A DNA stretch of 64,000 bases from Flavobacterium sp. RSP15 (GTDB taxonomy: Bacteria > Bacteroidota > Bacteroidia > Flavobacteriales > Flavobacteriaceae), in NCBI RefSeq assembly GCF_003968755.1, contig NZ_RYDL01000013.1:17259-81258 (forward strand), written 5' to 3'. Positions 54,411 through 61,572 of this stretch are shown here, one piece after another. Positions within the stretch are counted from its first letter, which is position 1, and every line of letters begins with the position of its first letter. Position numbers and translations under genes: made by a program. The notes beneath the pieces are model-generated. The model had not been told where the DNA came from. It saw nothing but the letters and a program-made list of their open reading frames with translations, and did not search any database.

Positions 54411-55469
54411 CTATATTGTTAACAAAAACGAAATAGTATCGGTATTATCTGCATAATTCCATAATTGGGGATTTTGAGTTTGTCCAAAAGCCACATTGTC
54501 ATCAATCGTTCTATCCGCTACAACACATTGTATTTGCTCACTTTCTAATTTTAATTTTGTTTTTAATTCATTAATGTCGTTGTAAAACTCATAAAAGACA
54601 CTTGAAATTGGTGAGGCATGACTTTGATCTTCTTTTAAAGTCAGAAATCCATTGTCCAGTAATTTGAAATTACTCATCAGAAAAACCGCTTTATTGTAAT
54701 CGTAATTGTTAGCATATTTTTCGTAATGAATGACGTCTTGGTACACAAATATGGCTTCAAAAAAAGGAACAAACGAATATCCTTTTGGCACAAAAAGTTT
54801 AGAGACATTGCGGCAACCCAATCCAAAATAGCGAAAAATATCTTCGCCTAAAGCAGTAAGTTGTTCCTTGGTTTCATTTCCGGTTAAAACAGCTACTGAA
54901 TTTCTGCTTTTTCTAATAATAGACGGTTTGTCTTTAAAATAATATTCAAAATAACGCGCTGTGTTATTGCTTCCTGTGGCAATAACGGCATCAAAATTCT
55001 CTAATTTCCCATCTACAAAAGTAATATTTGTAGCTAATTCTGGCTGTACTGCAATGATGTATTTAGCTAAAAAAGGTAATAAATGCTGATCATTTGACGA
55101 TGTTTTAACCAATACATTATTTCCAGTAATTAGAACCGATAGAAAATCGTGAAAACCCACCAACGGAATATTTCCGGCAAGAATTAAGGCGATGTTTTTA
55201 GATTCTTGTATTGGAATAGTATAACTGGAAAGCCATTGGTTTAAGTTCTTTTCTGTCAGAGCTTCTGCCCAGGAATGTATCGAGAAATAGACGTTATCTG
55301 GGGTGTACCAGCCATTATGCGATTGCGATAATTGTACCAAGTCAACAAAAGCATCAAAAAACGCTTCGTTGTGCAAAACAGTCGGATTTTTTAACGTGTT
55401 GTTTTCGGAAAACTGACTTAAAAATTTCCCTAATTCAACAAAAACACTTTTTTTTGTTTCTAATGTCAT
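54411..55469 (-). CDS. Acyl-CoA reductase, LuxC family
   Basis: A 352-residue protein of the LuxC/aldehyde dehydrogenase superfamily. The catalytic Cys219 is in FGLGCRNVSKLF. ILAGNIPLVGFHDFLSVL and ATGSNNTARYFEYYF are family signatures for nucleotide and acyl binding. It would reduce an acyl-CoA or acyl thioester to aldehyde using NADPH. In Flavobacteriaceae this gene is usually beside a ferredoxin and serC/serA, as here, with no lux genes. Its physiological substrate is not known. Confidence 0.85.
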   Translation of the reverse strand: MTLETKKSVFVELGKFLSQFSENNTLKNPTVLHNEAFFDAFVDLVQLSQSHNGWYTPDNVYFSIHSWAEALTEKNLNQWLSSYTIPIQESKNIALILAGNIPLVGFHDFLSVLITGNNVLVKTSSNDQHLLPFLAKYIIAVQPELATNITFVDGKLENFDAVIATGSNNTARYFEYYFKDKPSIIRKSRNSVAVLTGNETKEQLTALGEDIFRYFGLGCRNVSKLFVPKGYSFVPFFEAIFVYQDVIHYEKYANNYDYNKAVFLMSNFKLLDNGFLTLKEDQSHASPISSVFYEFYNDINELKTKLKLESEQIQCVVADRTIDDNVAFGQTQNPQLWNYADNTDTISFLLTI

Positions 55470-55474
55470 AATGT

Positions 55475-55505
55475 TTGCTTATGAATAGTTTTGATTGTAA
55501 TTTTG
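55475..55505 (+). promoter_or_regulatory. Promoter for the ferredoxin gene
   Basis: TTG (55475-55477), 20 bases, TAATTTTG (55498-55505): a full Flavobacterium -33/-7 match. It leaves a leader of about 95 bases. Confidence 0.7.
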
Positions 55506-55507
55506 CA

Positions 55508-55538
55508 CAAAAATAAGCATAATTATGTCGAAAGTCAA
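55508..55538 (-). promoter_or_regulatory. Divergent promoter for the acyl-CoA reductase gene
   Basis: On the minus strand TTG (55536-55538), 20 bases, TATTTTTG (55508-55515). Its -7 box lies 2 bases from the -7 box of the ferredoxin promoter, so the two promoters are back-to-back. Confidence 0.65.
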
Positions 55539-55591
55539 AAGTCCTAATATCAAAAGAAAATTTGATATTTTACCTTTGATATTTTGACTTT
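55531..55591 (+). repeat. Inverted repeat in the ferredoxin leader
   Basis: Left arm AAAGTCAAAA...TATCAAA (55531-55554) pairs with right arm TTTGATATTTTGACTTT (55575-55591) with an internal bulge. An alternative inner hairpin is formed by ATATCAAA (55547-55554) with TTTGATAT (55561-55568). These are mutually exclusive folds. Confidence 0.6.
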
Positions 55592-55605
55592 AAAACAATA
55601 AAAAG

Positions 55606-55956
55606 ATGGCAATTATTATAACAGACGAATGTATCAATTGTGGAGCTTGTGAGCCCGAGTGCCCAAATACAGCAATATATGAAGGAGCAGACGATTGGAG
55701 ATACAAAGACGGAACAAAACTGAAAGGGAAAGTGATTTTGCCTGATGGGTCCGAAGTAGATTCTGATGAGGCTCAAACTCCAATTTCTGACGAAGTGTAT
55801 TATATCGTACCCGGAAAATGTACGGAGTGTAAAGGATTTCACGATGAGCCACAATGTGCGGCCGTATGCCCGGTAGATTGCTGTATTCCGGATGACAATC
55901 ATGTAGAAAGCGAAGAGACTTTACTGAACAGACAAGCGTTTTTACACAACGAATAG
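55606..55956 (+). CDS. 4Fe-4S dicluster ferredoxin
   Basis: A 116-residue electron carrier. The first cluster motif is C-x2-C-x2-C-x3-C in [13 protein letters not shown], and the second is [21 protein letters not shown] with the long spacing typical of Alvin-type ferredoxins. No signal peptide. It is followed by a terminator and transcribed divergently from the LuxC-type reductase, which may be its redox partner (inference). Confidence 0.92.
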   Translation: MAIIITDECINCGACEPECPNTAIYEGADDWRYKDGTKLKGKVILPDGSEVDSDEAQTPISDEVYYIVPGKCTECKGFHDEPQCAAVCPVDCCIPDDNHVESEETLLNRQAFLHNE

Positions 55957-55977
55957 CAAATAATTTTGTATTAATAT

Positions 55978-56010
55978 AAATCCTGAGTCTGATGCTCGGG
56001 ATTTTTTTTT
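55978..56010 (+). terminator. Terminator after the ferredoxin gene
   Basis: A 10-bp stem (55978-55987 with 55995-56004, one G-T pair) followed by a T-run. Confidence 0.85.
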
Positions 56011-56751
56011 CTATTTTTTTCGTGCAACAATAACATACGTATCGTAAGCGTAGGTTTTTCTATCGATGGTTCGAATGATTTCAAAGTCGTTTAAATATAA
56101 AAATAGTTGTATTTCGTTTAAGGTAAAAACACGAACGGTAGAAAAATCATCGGCAATTATTTCTTTTTTATCATTTTTCATGGTGTAATAAAGTGCTGTC
56201 CAATCCAGCATGAAATTTTCTAAGGCAGTTGTTCTCCACTTGCTGTTGCGATAGTAGTCTATTCCTAGGTAGGTAGCTTCGTGAAGTGTCACAGGATTTT
56301 CTTTAATAAAAGGGATAAATCTATTAGCATCTATAAAGTCAAAAATAAGAATTCCTCCTTTACTCAGATTTTTATAAATAGAACAGAACGTATTATTTAG
56401 ATCTTGATTTGTTATCAAATAACTGGTAGAGCGTCCCGTAATTAATACGGAATCAACTGGTTTTTGTAGTTTAAAATCCCTCATGTCTCCCAGAATAAAA
56501 ATCCCGTTTTCATTTCTTTTTTTGGCAATTGCAATCATACTTTGGCTGTAATCCAAACCAATATAATCGATGTAATTTTGTAAAAACCGTTTGGCTAGAT
56601 TGCCTGTTCCACTGCCAATTTCCAAAACTGTTTTGCACTCGTGTTCCTTAATTAAATTGGTGTAGAATTGATATTCTGCATCATAATCAATAAAAGTTTG
56701 GTACATGGCGTCAAAAATTGAGGCCATTTTTCCATCATAAAGATTTGCCAT
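56011..56751 (-). CDS. Class I SAM-dependent methyltransferase
   Basis: A 246-residue cytoplasmic methyltransferase. The SAM-binding motif I is VLEIGSGTGNLAKRF, the acidic residue that follows is in IGLDYSQSM, and motif III/IV is FILGDMRDF. The substrate-side half (WRTTALENFMLDWTALYYTM) is not specific to a known substrate. It ends just after the ferredoxin terminator in convergent orientation. Confidence 0.82.
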   Translation of the reverse strand: MANLYDGKMASIFDAMYQTFIDYDAEYQFYTNLIKEHECKTVLEIGSGTGNLAKRFLQNYIDYIGLDYSQSMIAIAKKRNENGIFILGDMRDFKLQKPVDSVLITGRSTSYLITNQDLNNTFCSIYKNLSKGGILIFDFIDANRFIPFIKENPVTLHEATYLGIDYYRNSKWRTTALENFMLDWTALYYTMKNDKKEIIADDFSTVRVFTLNEIQLFLYLNDFEIIRTIDRKTYAYDTYVIVARKK

Positions 56752-57333
56752 GATAAGATGTTTTAAAGACTAAATTTAGGGAGAATAAATGATATAAAAA
56801 AAGAGTTGTCTCAAATTAAAAAGGAGCCAGTCACTATTGTTTGTATTTCCAAGAGGGAAAACCTATGATTCTCAATGACCTATTTCACTCTCAAGATGGT
56901 GAGTTTAAAAAAGTAAAAATCAGCGCATTAGGCTTTCTTTACGTAATTTTATCTAAATGGGCTTCACAGAGGATAAGATGTATAAACATAGTGGTTTGTT
57001 GCGCATAAAGGCAGCGATGGAATAGGAATTTCTTTCTCCAGGAATACCTTCTTGTTTTTCGTATTTGGTTGTGCTTTGAGGATAATTTGATGTATACGCA
57101 CTTCAATTACTTCGTGAAATAGATGGACTAGCGACACTAAGTCTTGTCTTGAAGAAGGCTAAAGCTTTATTTGCTTTTGATGAAAGGCTTTAGAAACAGG
57201 TTTTTGAAATTACATAGTATGGATTAAAAACCAGAAAACCGTAAAAATAGAATGCTTATGCTATTAATTTGAATATATAAATAGGCTGTTCTTTTGAGAT
57301 AGCCTATTTATATTGATCCAAAAAAGGAATTAG
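56752..57333. other. Gene-free region (582 bases) with possible coding relics
   Basis: No intact gene. On the plus strand, about 57090-57189 reads DVYALQLLREIDGLATLSLV followed by a Lys/Ala-rich stretch, between a TAA and a TAG. This has coding character but no Met start. A hairpin (57275-57313) lies at the right end. It is probably remains of an inserted gene, family not identified. Confidence 0.5.
57275..57313 (-). terminator. Hairpin downstream of the anti-sigma gene
   Basis: A perfect 13-bp inverted repeat (57275-57287 with 57301-57313), placed 21 bases after the stop of the minus-strand anti-sigma gene. No clear T-run, so termination strength is uncertain. Confidence 0.6.
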
Positions 57334-58119
57334 TTATACTTTTCCTAAGGTGTATAATTGTTCCATTGTAGGAGTCAAACTTCCGCCTGCGGGTTCTAAT
57401 GTAATTCCAAAGGCTTCCGCTTCATTAGCATTATTTACTGCAAATAATTTTTGTTCATTTACATCAAAATTTTCTAACAATCCAATGCTGGTAGGAGTCA
57501 GTGGACTTAATTTTAACGCCCAAACCTGATATACCATTCCTTCTGGCGGTTCTGGCAAGCCTGCAGCATCAATATAAACCACTTTGGTGTCTTGATTCCA
57601 GTATACTTTTGCAAAGGATTCCGGAGCTACAGTTTGCCCTCCAAGAGCTACTACCGTATTTTTAGTATCCCTTACTACGGCTAAACTCGTTTCAATTGTT
57701 GTATTTTTTAATTTTAAGACATTAAATTCTTTTTCTAATTTAGCTTTCTCAATTGCTGTAGTAGCAACTTGTGTATTGGTCTGATCCAGTTGATTGTATT
57801 GGTACCCAATACCAACTAATAATAGTATAGCTGCAGCCCAACCAATGTATTGAGCCCTGTTATTAGTAGGTTCTAATGGTATGACTTGAGCATGTTTAAG
57901 TTCTAGCTTTTCTTTTATTTTTTCGAAATTAGCTACAGAATGAAAAGGTGAAAAGCTGGATGATATAGCAATAATCGCCTTCTCAATGGCAATAATTTCT
58001 GCATTTATTTCCGGATTGTTTTTCGCCATAGTGGTAACTTCTTCGTTTTCGGGTTCACTCAATAAACCGTAAACATAAAGTTCCAGAATTCCTGATTCGA
58101 TATATTCTTTTATTTCCAT
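57334..58119 (-). CDS. Anti-sigma factor, RskA C-terminal domain
   Basis: A 261-residue single-pass membrane protein. The N-terminal cytoplasmic domain (ESGILELYVYGLLSEPENEEV) is an anti-sigma zinc-free type. The transmembrane helix is at about residues 90-106 (IGWAAAILLLVGIGYQY), and a short coiled coil follows. The periplasmic RskA-like domain includes GMVYQVWALK and TLEPAGGSLTP. It should bind the sigma factor encoded immediately upstream until a signal is received. The sigma stop and this start overlap in TAATG, showing translational coupling. Confidence 0.92.
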   Translation of the reverse strand: MEIKEYIESGILELYVYGLLSEPENEEVTTMAKNNPEINAEIIAIEKAIIAISSSFSPFHSVANFEKIKEKLELKHAQVIPLEPTNNRAQYIGWAAAILLLVGIGYQYNQLDQTNTQVATTAIEKAKLEKEFNVLKLKNTTIETSLAVVRDTKNTVVALGGQTVAPESFAKVYWNQDTKVVYIDAAGLPEPPEGMVYQVWALKLSPLTPTSIGLLENFDVNEQKLFAVNNANEAEAFGITLEPAGGSLTPTMEQLYTLGKV

Positions 58120-58649
58120 TATACTTTCAAATAATTTCGTAGGTCATTAATACAATTTCTATTTTGTGTTTTTACAGTTCCTAAAGGTATTGCCAACTCA
58201 TCCGAAGCTTCCTGCTGGGTGTAACCTTTAAAAAAAAGTAAATCTATTATTTGAATACATTTTGGTTTTAGTCTTTTTACAAATTCCTGCAACCCTATTG
58301 TATCCACTTTGTCAGACAGTTTGTTGCTGTCTTCAAAATGATTTACGAAATTATCTGAAGAAAGGTTTTTTTGACTGTTATTAAAATTTTTAGAGCGTAA
58401 TTTATCAATAGAGGTATTTCTGGCAATGTTTAGAATCCATGTGTAGAACCGGCCTTTACTTTCATGATAGGAATCAATGTTTTTCCAGATTTTAACAAAT
58501 ACATCCTGAAGTACATCTTCAGCTTCTTCTCGGTTTTTTACGAGAACATTGATCACGGAAAATAAGCTTTTCGAATACATATCATATAGATGTGTAAATG
58601 CCCTTTCATCTTTCTTATAAATTAATACTAATAATTCGTCTTGGCTCAT
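58119..58649 (-). CDS. ECF-type RNA polymerase sigma factor
   Basis: A 176-residue sigma factor. Region 2 spans about residues 13-80 (AEDVLQDVFVKIWKN and FYTWILNIARNTSIDKLRSK). Region 4 spans about 120-172 (LFFKGYTQQEASDELAIPLG then TVKTQNRNCIND). It is paired with the RskA-type anti-sigma gene by a one-base overlap, forming a membrane-signalling unit. It is divergent from the first DUF4331 gene. Its own promoter has a -7 TAAATTTG, whereas the DUF4331 gene has none, consistent with the latter being its target. Confidence 0.93.
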   Translation of the reverse strand: MSQDELLVLIYKKDERAFTHLYDMYSKSLFSVINVLVKNREEAEDVLQDVFVKIWKNIDSYHESKGRFYTWILNIARNTSIDKLRSKNFNNSQKNLSSDNFVNHFEDSNKLSDKVDTIGLQEFVKRLKPKCIQIIDLLFFKGYTQQEASDELAIPLGTVKTQNRNCINDLRNYLKV

Positions 58650-58671
58650 ACTATTTTTTATTTATCTCTTA

Positions 58672-58679
58672 CAAATTTA
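58672..58679 (-). promoter_or_regulatory. -7 promoter element for the sigma/anti-sigma operon
   Basis: Reads TAAATTTG on the minus strand, 22 bases before the sigma start. It fits the primary sigma consensus at -7; -33 spacing is short. Confidence 0.5.
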
Positions 58680-58882
58680 TACAATCTTATTTTACAATTG
58701 ACCTTTTTTGTGATTAGTAACATTAAAAAAAACAAATTTTAAAATAATTGAATTTTATTCAAGTATTTAAAACATTGATTATGAGCAGATTAATTAAAAA
58801 TTTATTTTTTTTTATGGTTTAAAAAAACCAAATCAAGTACTATCCCGTAAATGCTTGTATAACTTTTTAAATTTATAATAAA

Positions 58883-59536
58883 ATGAAAAAATCAAAAATG
58901 ATTTTAGGTCTTTCGCTAGTGGCGGTTTCAGGCTTAATTTTAGTAGCTGCGGATCACATTGATGCTCCTGCTACAGCATCTGGTGGTGCAAATGATATTA
59001 CTGACGTGTACGCTTTTCAAGGGCAAGACACTAATAATTTAGTTTTTGCTGTAAATACACAAGGCTTGTTAAGTCCAAATGCTACTGGTGCTGCAAAATT
59101 CGATGAAAATACAATGATCGAAATTAATATTGACAACAATGGTGACAATGTTGAGGATTTAGTGATCCAAGCTATCAAAAGAGATGACAAGATGTATTTC
59201 TTTGGTCCGGTAGCTCCAGGTACCCCAGGAACTTCAAGCACGATTAAAACGGCTGCTGCCTCAGGAAGTGTTACCATATCTTCTTATGGAGCTGCTGCAT
59301 TAACGGCACAGAATAATGGAATGAAATTTTTTGCAGGACCAAGAGACGATCCGTTCTTTTTTGACTTAGGTCAATTTAAAGCTATTCTCGCTAATACAGC
59401 AACTGGATTCAAGAATCCTGGAACAGATACTTTTGCAGGGACTAATGTGCTTTCAGTAGTTGTAGAAGTTCCTAAAGCAATGCTAGGTACTTCAGGAACA
59501 GTAAATGTTTGGGCAGAAACCAAGAAAAAACAATAA
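58883..59536 (+). CDS. DUF4331 family secreted protein (first, N-terminal-half type)
   Basis: A 217-residue exported protein with a signal peptide ending near VAADHI. DHIDAP at residues 24-29 corresponds to the opening SHREAP-type motif of DUF4331. DITDVYAFQGQDTNNLVFAV and GPRDDPFFFDLGQF are further family signatures. Canonical DUF4331 proteins are clearly longer; this one stops after the part that ends VVEVPKAMLG. The following gene carries features of the C-terminal part. Function unknown, probably extracytoplasmic. Confidence 0.85.
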   Translation: MKKSKMILGLSLVAVSGLILVAADHIDAPATASGGANDITDVYAFQGQDTNNLVFAVNTQGLLSPNATGAAKFDENTMIEINIDNNGDNVEDLVIQAIKRDDKMYFFGPVAPGTPGTSSTIKTAAASGSVTISSYGAAALTAQNNGMKFFAGPRDDPFFFDLGQFKAILANTATGFKNPGTDTFAGTNVLSVVVEVPKAMLGTSGTVNVWAETKKKQ

Positions 59537-59600
59537 CTATTTTAATTTTAAAGTATGAAATCGGAATCTACGATTTTTAAAATAACTAAATACAAACGTC

Positions 59601-60155
59601 ATGAGTAAAACAAATAAATTTAAAATTATAACAATCGCATTAATAACTGCAGTTGTTTCAGTAAATTGTGATAATAATGATTCAGATTCTGTTTCTGAAC
59701 CAAGTATTAATTTCACAGGTACTTTTGTACAGCAAGATCAAATGGCCAGACCGGCAATAAACACTGTATTTATTGCTTCAGGATCTCCTAAAGATGAATT
59801 TAACGGTACCACTCCTTCAGCAATGGGTGCTAAATATCAATCTGTTTTTCAATCTAGATTAATGGCCTTGAATCCAGGGTATACCACTAATGCATTAGGA
59901 CAAACGGCCGCTCAGTTTACCGGTCTTTTAGCTACAGATGTATTAGGAGTTTCTAAAACAGCAAAAACAACTTTCTTTGATGGAACTAATATTTTGACAG
60001 GAAGAGCTTTGGCTGATGATGTAATCGATGTGGAATTATTATTGATTTTTGGTGGATCAGCGGGTACTTCAAATCCAGGGCTTACTAAAGATAATGTGAA
60101 TTCAAATGATAAAACATTTAGCACAACTTTCCCATACCTAGCTTCTGCTTGGTAG
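59601..60155 (+). CDS. DUF4331-associated lipoprotein (second half type)
   Basis: A 184-residue lipoprotein (lipobox around VSVNC). Conserved pieces are QMARPAINTVFIASGSPKDE, a motif known from the C-terminal half of DUF4331 proteins (normally QMARMGRPAINTxxI). GRALADDVIDVELLLIFGG and a closing FPYLASAW follow. It begins 64 bases after the first DUF4331 gene, and no terminator lies between. Together the two proteins appear to reconstitute one long family member, with separate export signals. Confidence 0.8.
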   Translation: MSKTNKFKIITIALITAVVSVNCDNNDSDSVSEPSINFTGTFVQQDQMARPAINTVFIASGSPKDEFNGTTPSAMGAKYQSVFQSRLMALNPGYTTNALGQTAAQFTGLLATDVLGVSKTAKTTFFDGTNILTGRALADDVIDVELLLIFGGSAGTSNPGLTKDNVNSNDKTFSTTFPYLASAW

Positions 60156-60164
60156 TATTTTCTT

Positions 60165-60209
60165 AAAAAAACAGAGCGCTTTATTTAATAATCTTCGCTC
60201 TGTTTTTTT
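60165..60209 (+). terminator. Terminator after the DUF4331 pair
   Basis: A perfect 14-bp stem (60165-60178 with 60196-60209) with a 17-base loop and T7 tail. It separates the DUF4331 pair from the TPR/TonB pair. Confidence 0.88.
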
Positions 60210-60216
60210 ATTTTTA

Positions 60217-60256
60217 AAACAAACAAACAAACAAACAAGCAAACAAACAAACAAAC
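60217..60256 (+). repeat. (AAAC)n tetranucleotide tract upstream of the TPR lipoprotein gene
   Basis: Ten consecutive tetranucleotide units, nine AAAC and one variant AAGC as the sixth. The tract ends 14 bases before the start codon at 60271 and begins 7 bases after the terminator. Confidence 0.95.
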
Positions 60257-60270
60257 AAAATAATTAGAGT

Positions 60271-61566
60271 ATGAAAACTTTAAAAATAATTCCATTTTTG
60301 GTTTTCACAATCCTATTAATATTCGGTTGCGAGACTAAATCAGAACAAATTACAAATGCAGATGATTACACGAAATATCTGGGTTTAAAAGATAATAAAT
60401 CAGTCACTTTTGCTAAGAATGAAATTGATTTTTGGCAAAAAAAATTCGACGCAGCACCCAATCAAATCAGTTATTTAAGTCAGATAGCGGCTAATTATAG
60501 TACCCTTTTTGAATATACAGGCGATATTAAAAACTTATATAAAACGGAAGAATTATTAGTACAATCGAACGAAGCCTATGATTATTCCAGAGTGTCAACA
60601 GTTCGATCTTTAGCAAGAAATTATATCTCTCAGCATCGTTTTAAAGAAGCATTGGTATTAGCTAATAAAGCATTAGCAATCGGTGAAGGAAAAAAAGAAA
60701 CTCAGAAATTACTTTTCGACGTTCAAATGGAACTTGGGAATTATCCGGAAGCAGTCAAAAATTTGAATGTGATTAGGGATATGAATAGTTTTGATTATTT
60801 GATTCGCTTGGCAAAATGGAACGATCACAAAGGCGATCTTGAAACAGCTATCACTTTTATGGAAAAAGCCAGAGATATTGCGGAGAAAGAAGATAATAAG
60901 GTGCTTAAAATTTGGTCCTATTCGAACTTAGGTGATTTTTATGGTCATGCTGGCAGAATTCAGGATTCGTATGACAGTTTCTTAAAAACAGTAGCACTAG
61001 ATCCTAATTATTCCTATGCTCTAAAAGGAATTGCCTGGATTGTTTTTTCGAAAGAAAGAAACACTGAAGAGGCGAATCGAATTATTGATGCTATTGCCAC
61101 CACACACAACACCCCAGATTTTTATTTATTAAAATCTCAAATTGCTCAATTTGAAGGAAATAAAAGTGAAGAAATAAAAAATAGAAACGCTTATTTTTCG
61201 ATGATGGAGAAAAATAATTATGGTGCAATGTACAACAAATACAATGCTTTGATTTATGCTGAGGACAAAAATACGGCACAAAAAGCAGTAGAGATTGCTA
61301 AGATTGAAGTAGCACACAGGCCCACTGCTGATTCCTATGATTTATTGGCCTGGGCGTACTTAAATGTAGGCGATAATAAAAAGGCTTTAGAAATTGCTCA
61401 GCTTCATGTAGCAGGGAAATCCTTTGAGCCAAAGATTCAATACCATTTAGCGATGATTTATAAATCGAATAATTTACCACTCAAAACCAAACCTATCAAG
61501 GACGAATTACTGTCTAGTTTGTATGAATTGGGGCCTAACTTTGAGAAAAAGGTAAACCAATTATAA
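60271..61566 (+). CDS. TPR-repeat lipoprotein
   Basis: A 431-residue lipoprotein (Cys20 in LLIFGCETK) made mostly of tetratricopeptide-type helical repeats. Examples are RFKEALVLANKALAIGEG, NYPEAVKNLNVIRDM, DLETAITFMEKARDIAE and GRIQDSYDSFLKTVALDPNY, with DNKKALEIAQLHV near the end. TPRs mediate protein-protein contact. It begins after an (AAAC)n tract and is followed by the TonB receptor 6 bases later, so both are one transcript. It probably serves as a periplasmic or surface scaffold for that receptor or for the DUF4331 proteins. Confidence 0.85.
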   Translation: MKTLKIIPFLVFTILLIFGCETKSEQITNADDYTKYLGLKDNKSVTFAKNEIDFWQKKFDAAPNQISYLSQIAANYSTLFEYTGDIKNLYKTEELLVQSNEAYDYSRVSTVRSLARNYISQHRFKEALVLANKALAIGEGKKETQKLLFDVQMELGNYPEAVKNLNVIRDMNSFDYLIRLAKWNDHKGDLETAITFMEKARDIAEKEDNKVLKIWSYSNLGDFYGHAGRIQDSYDSFLKTVALDPNYSYALKGIAWIVFSKERNTEEANRIIDAIATTHNTPDFYLLKSQIAQFEGNKSEEIKNRNAYFSMMEKNNYGAMYNKYNALIYAEDKNTAQKAVEIAKIEVAHRPTADSYDLLAWAYLNVGDNKKALEIAQLHVAGKSFEPKIQYHLAMIYKSNNLPLKTKPIKDELLSSLYELGPNFEKKVNQL

Positions 61567-61572
61567 TTCATT

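Noticed and set aside
54411..55469. Bioluminescence (lux) locus
   Set aside because: Only a LuxC-family reductase is present; no luciferase or other lux genes occur in the window.
60217..60256. Repeats as a possible CRISPR array
   Set aside because: The unit is four bases with no spacers; it is a simple sequence repeat.
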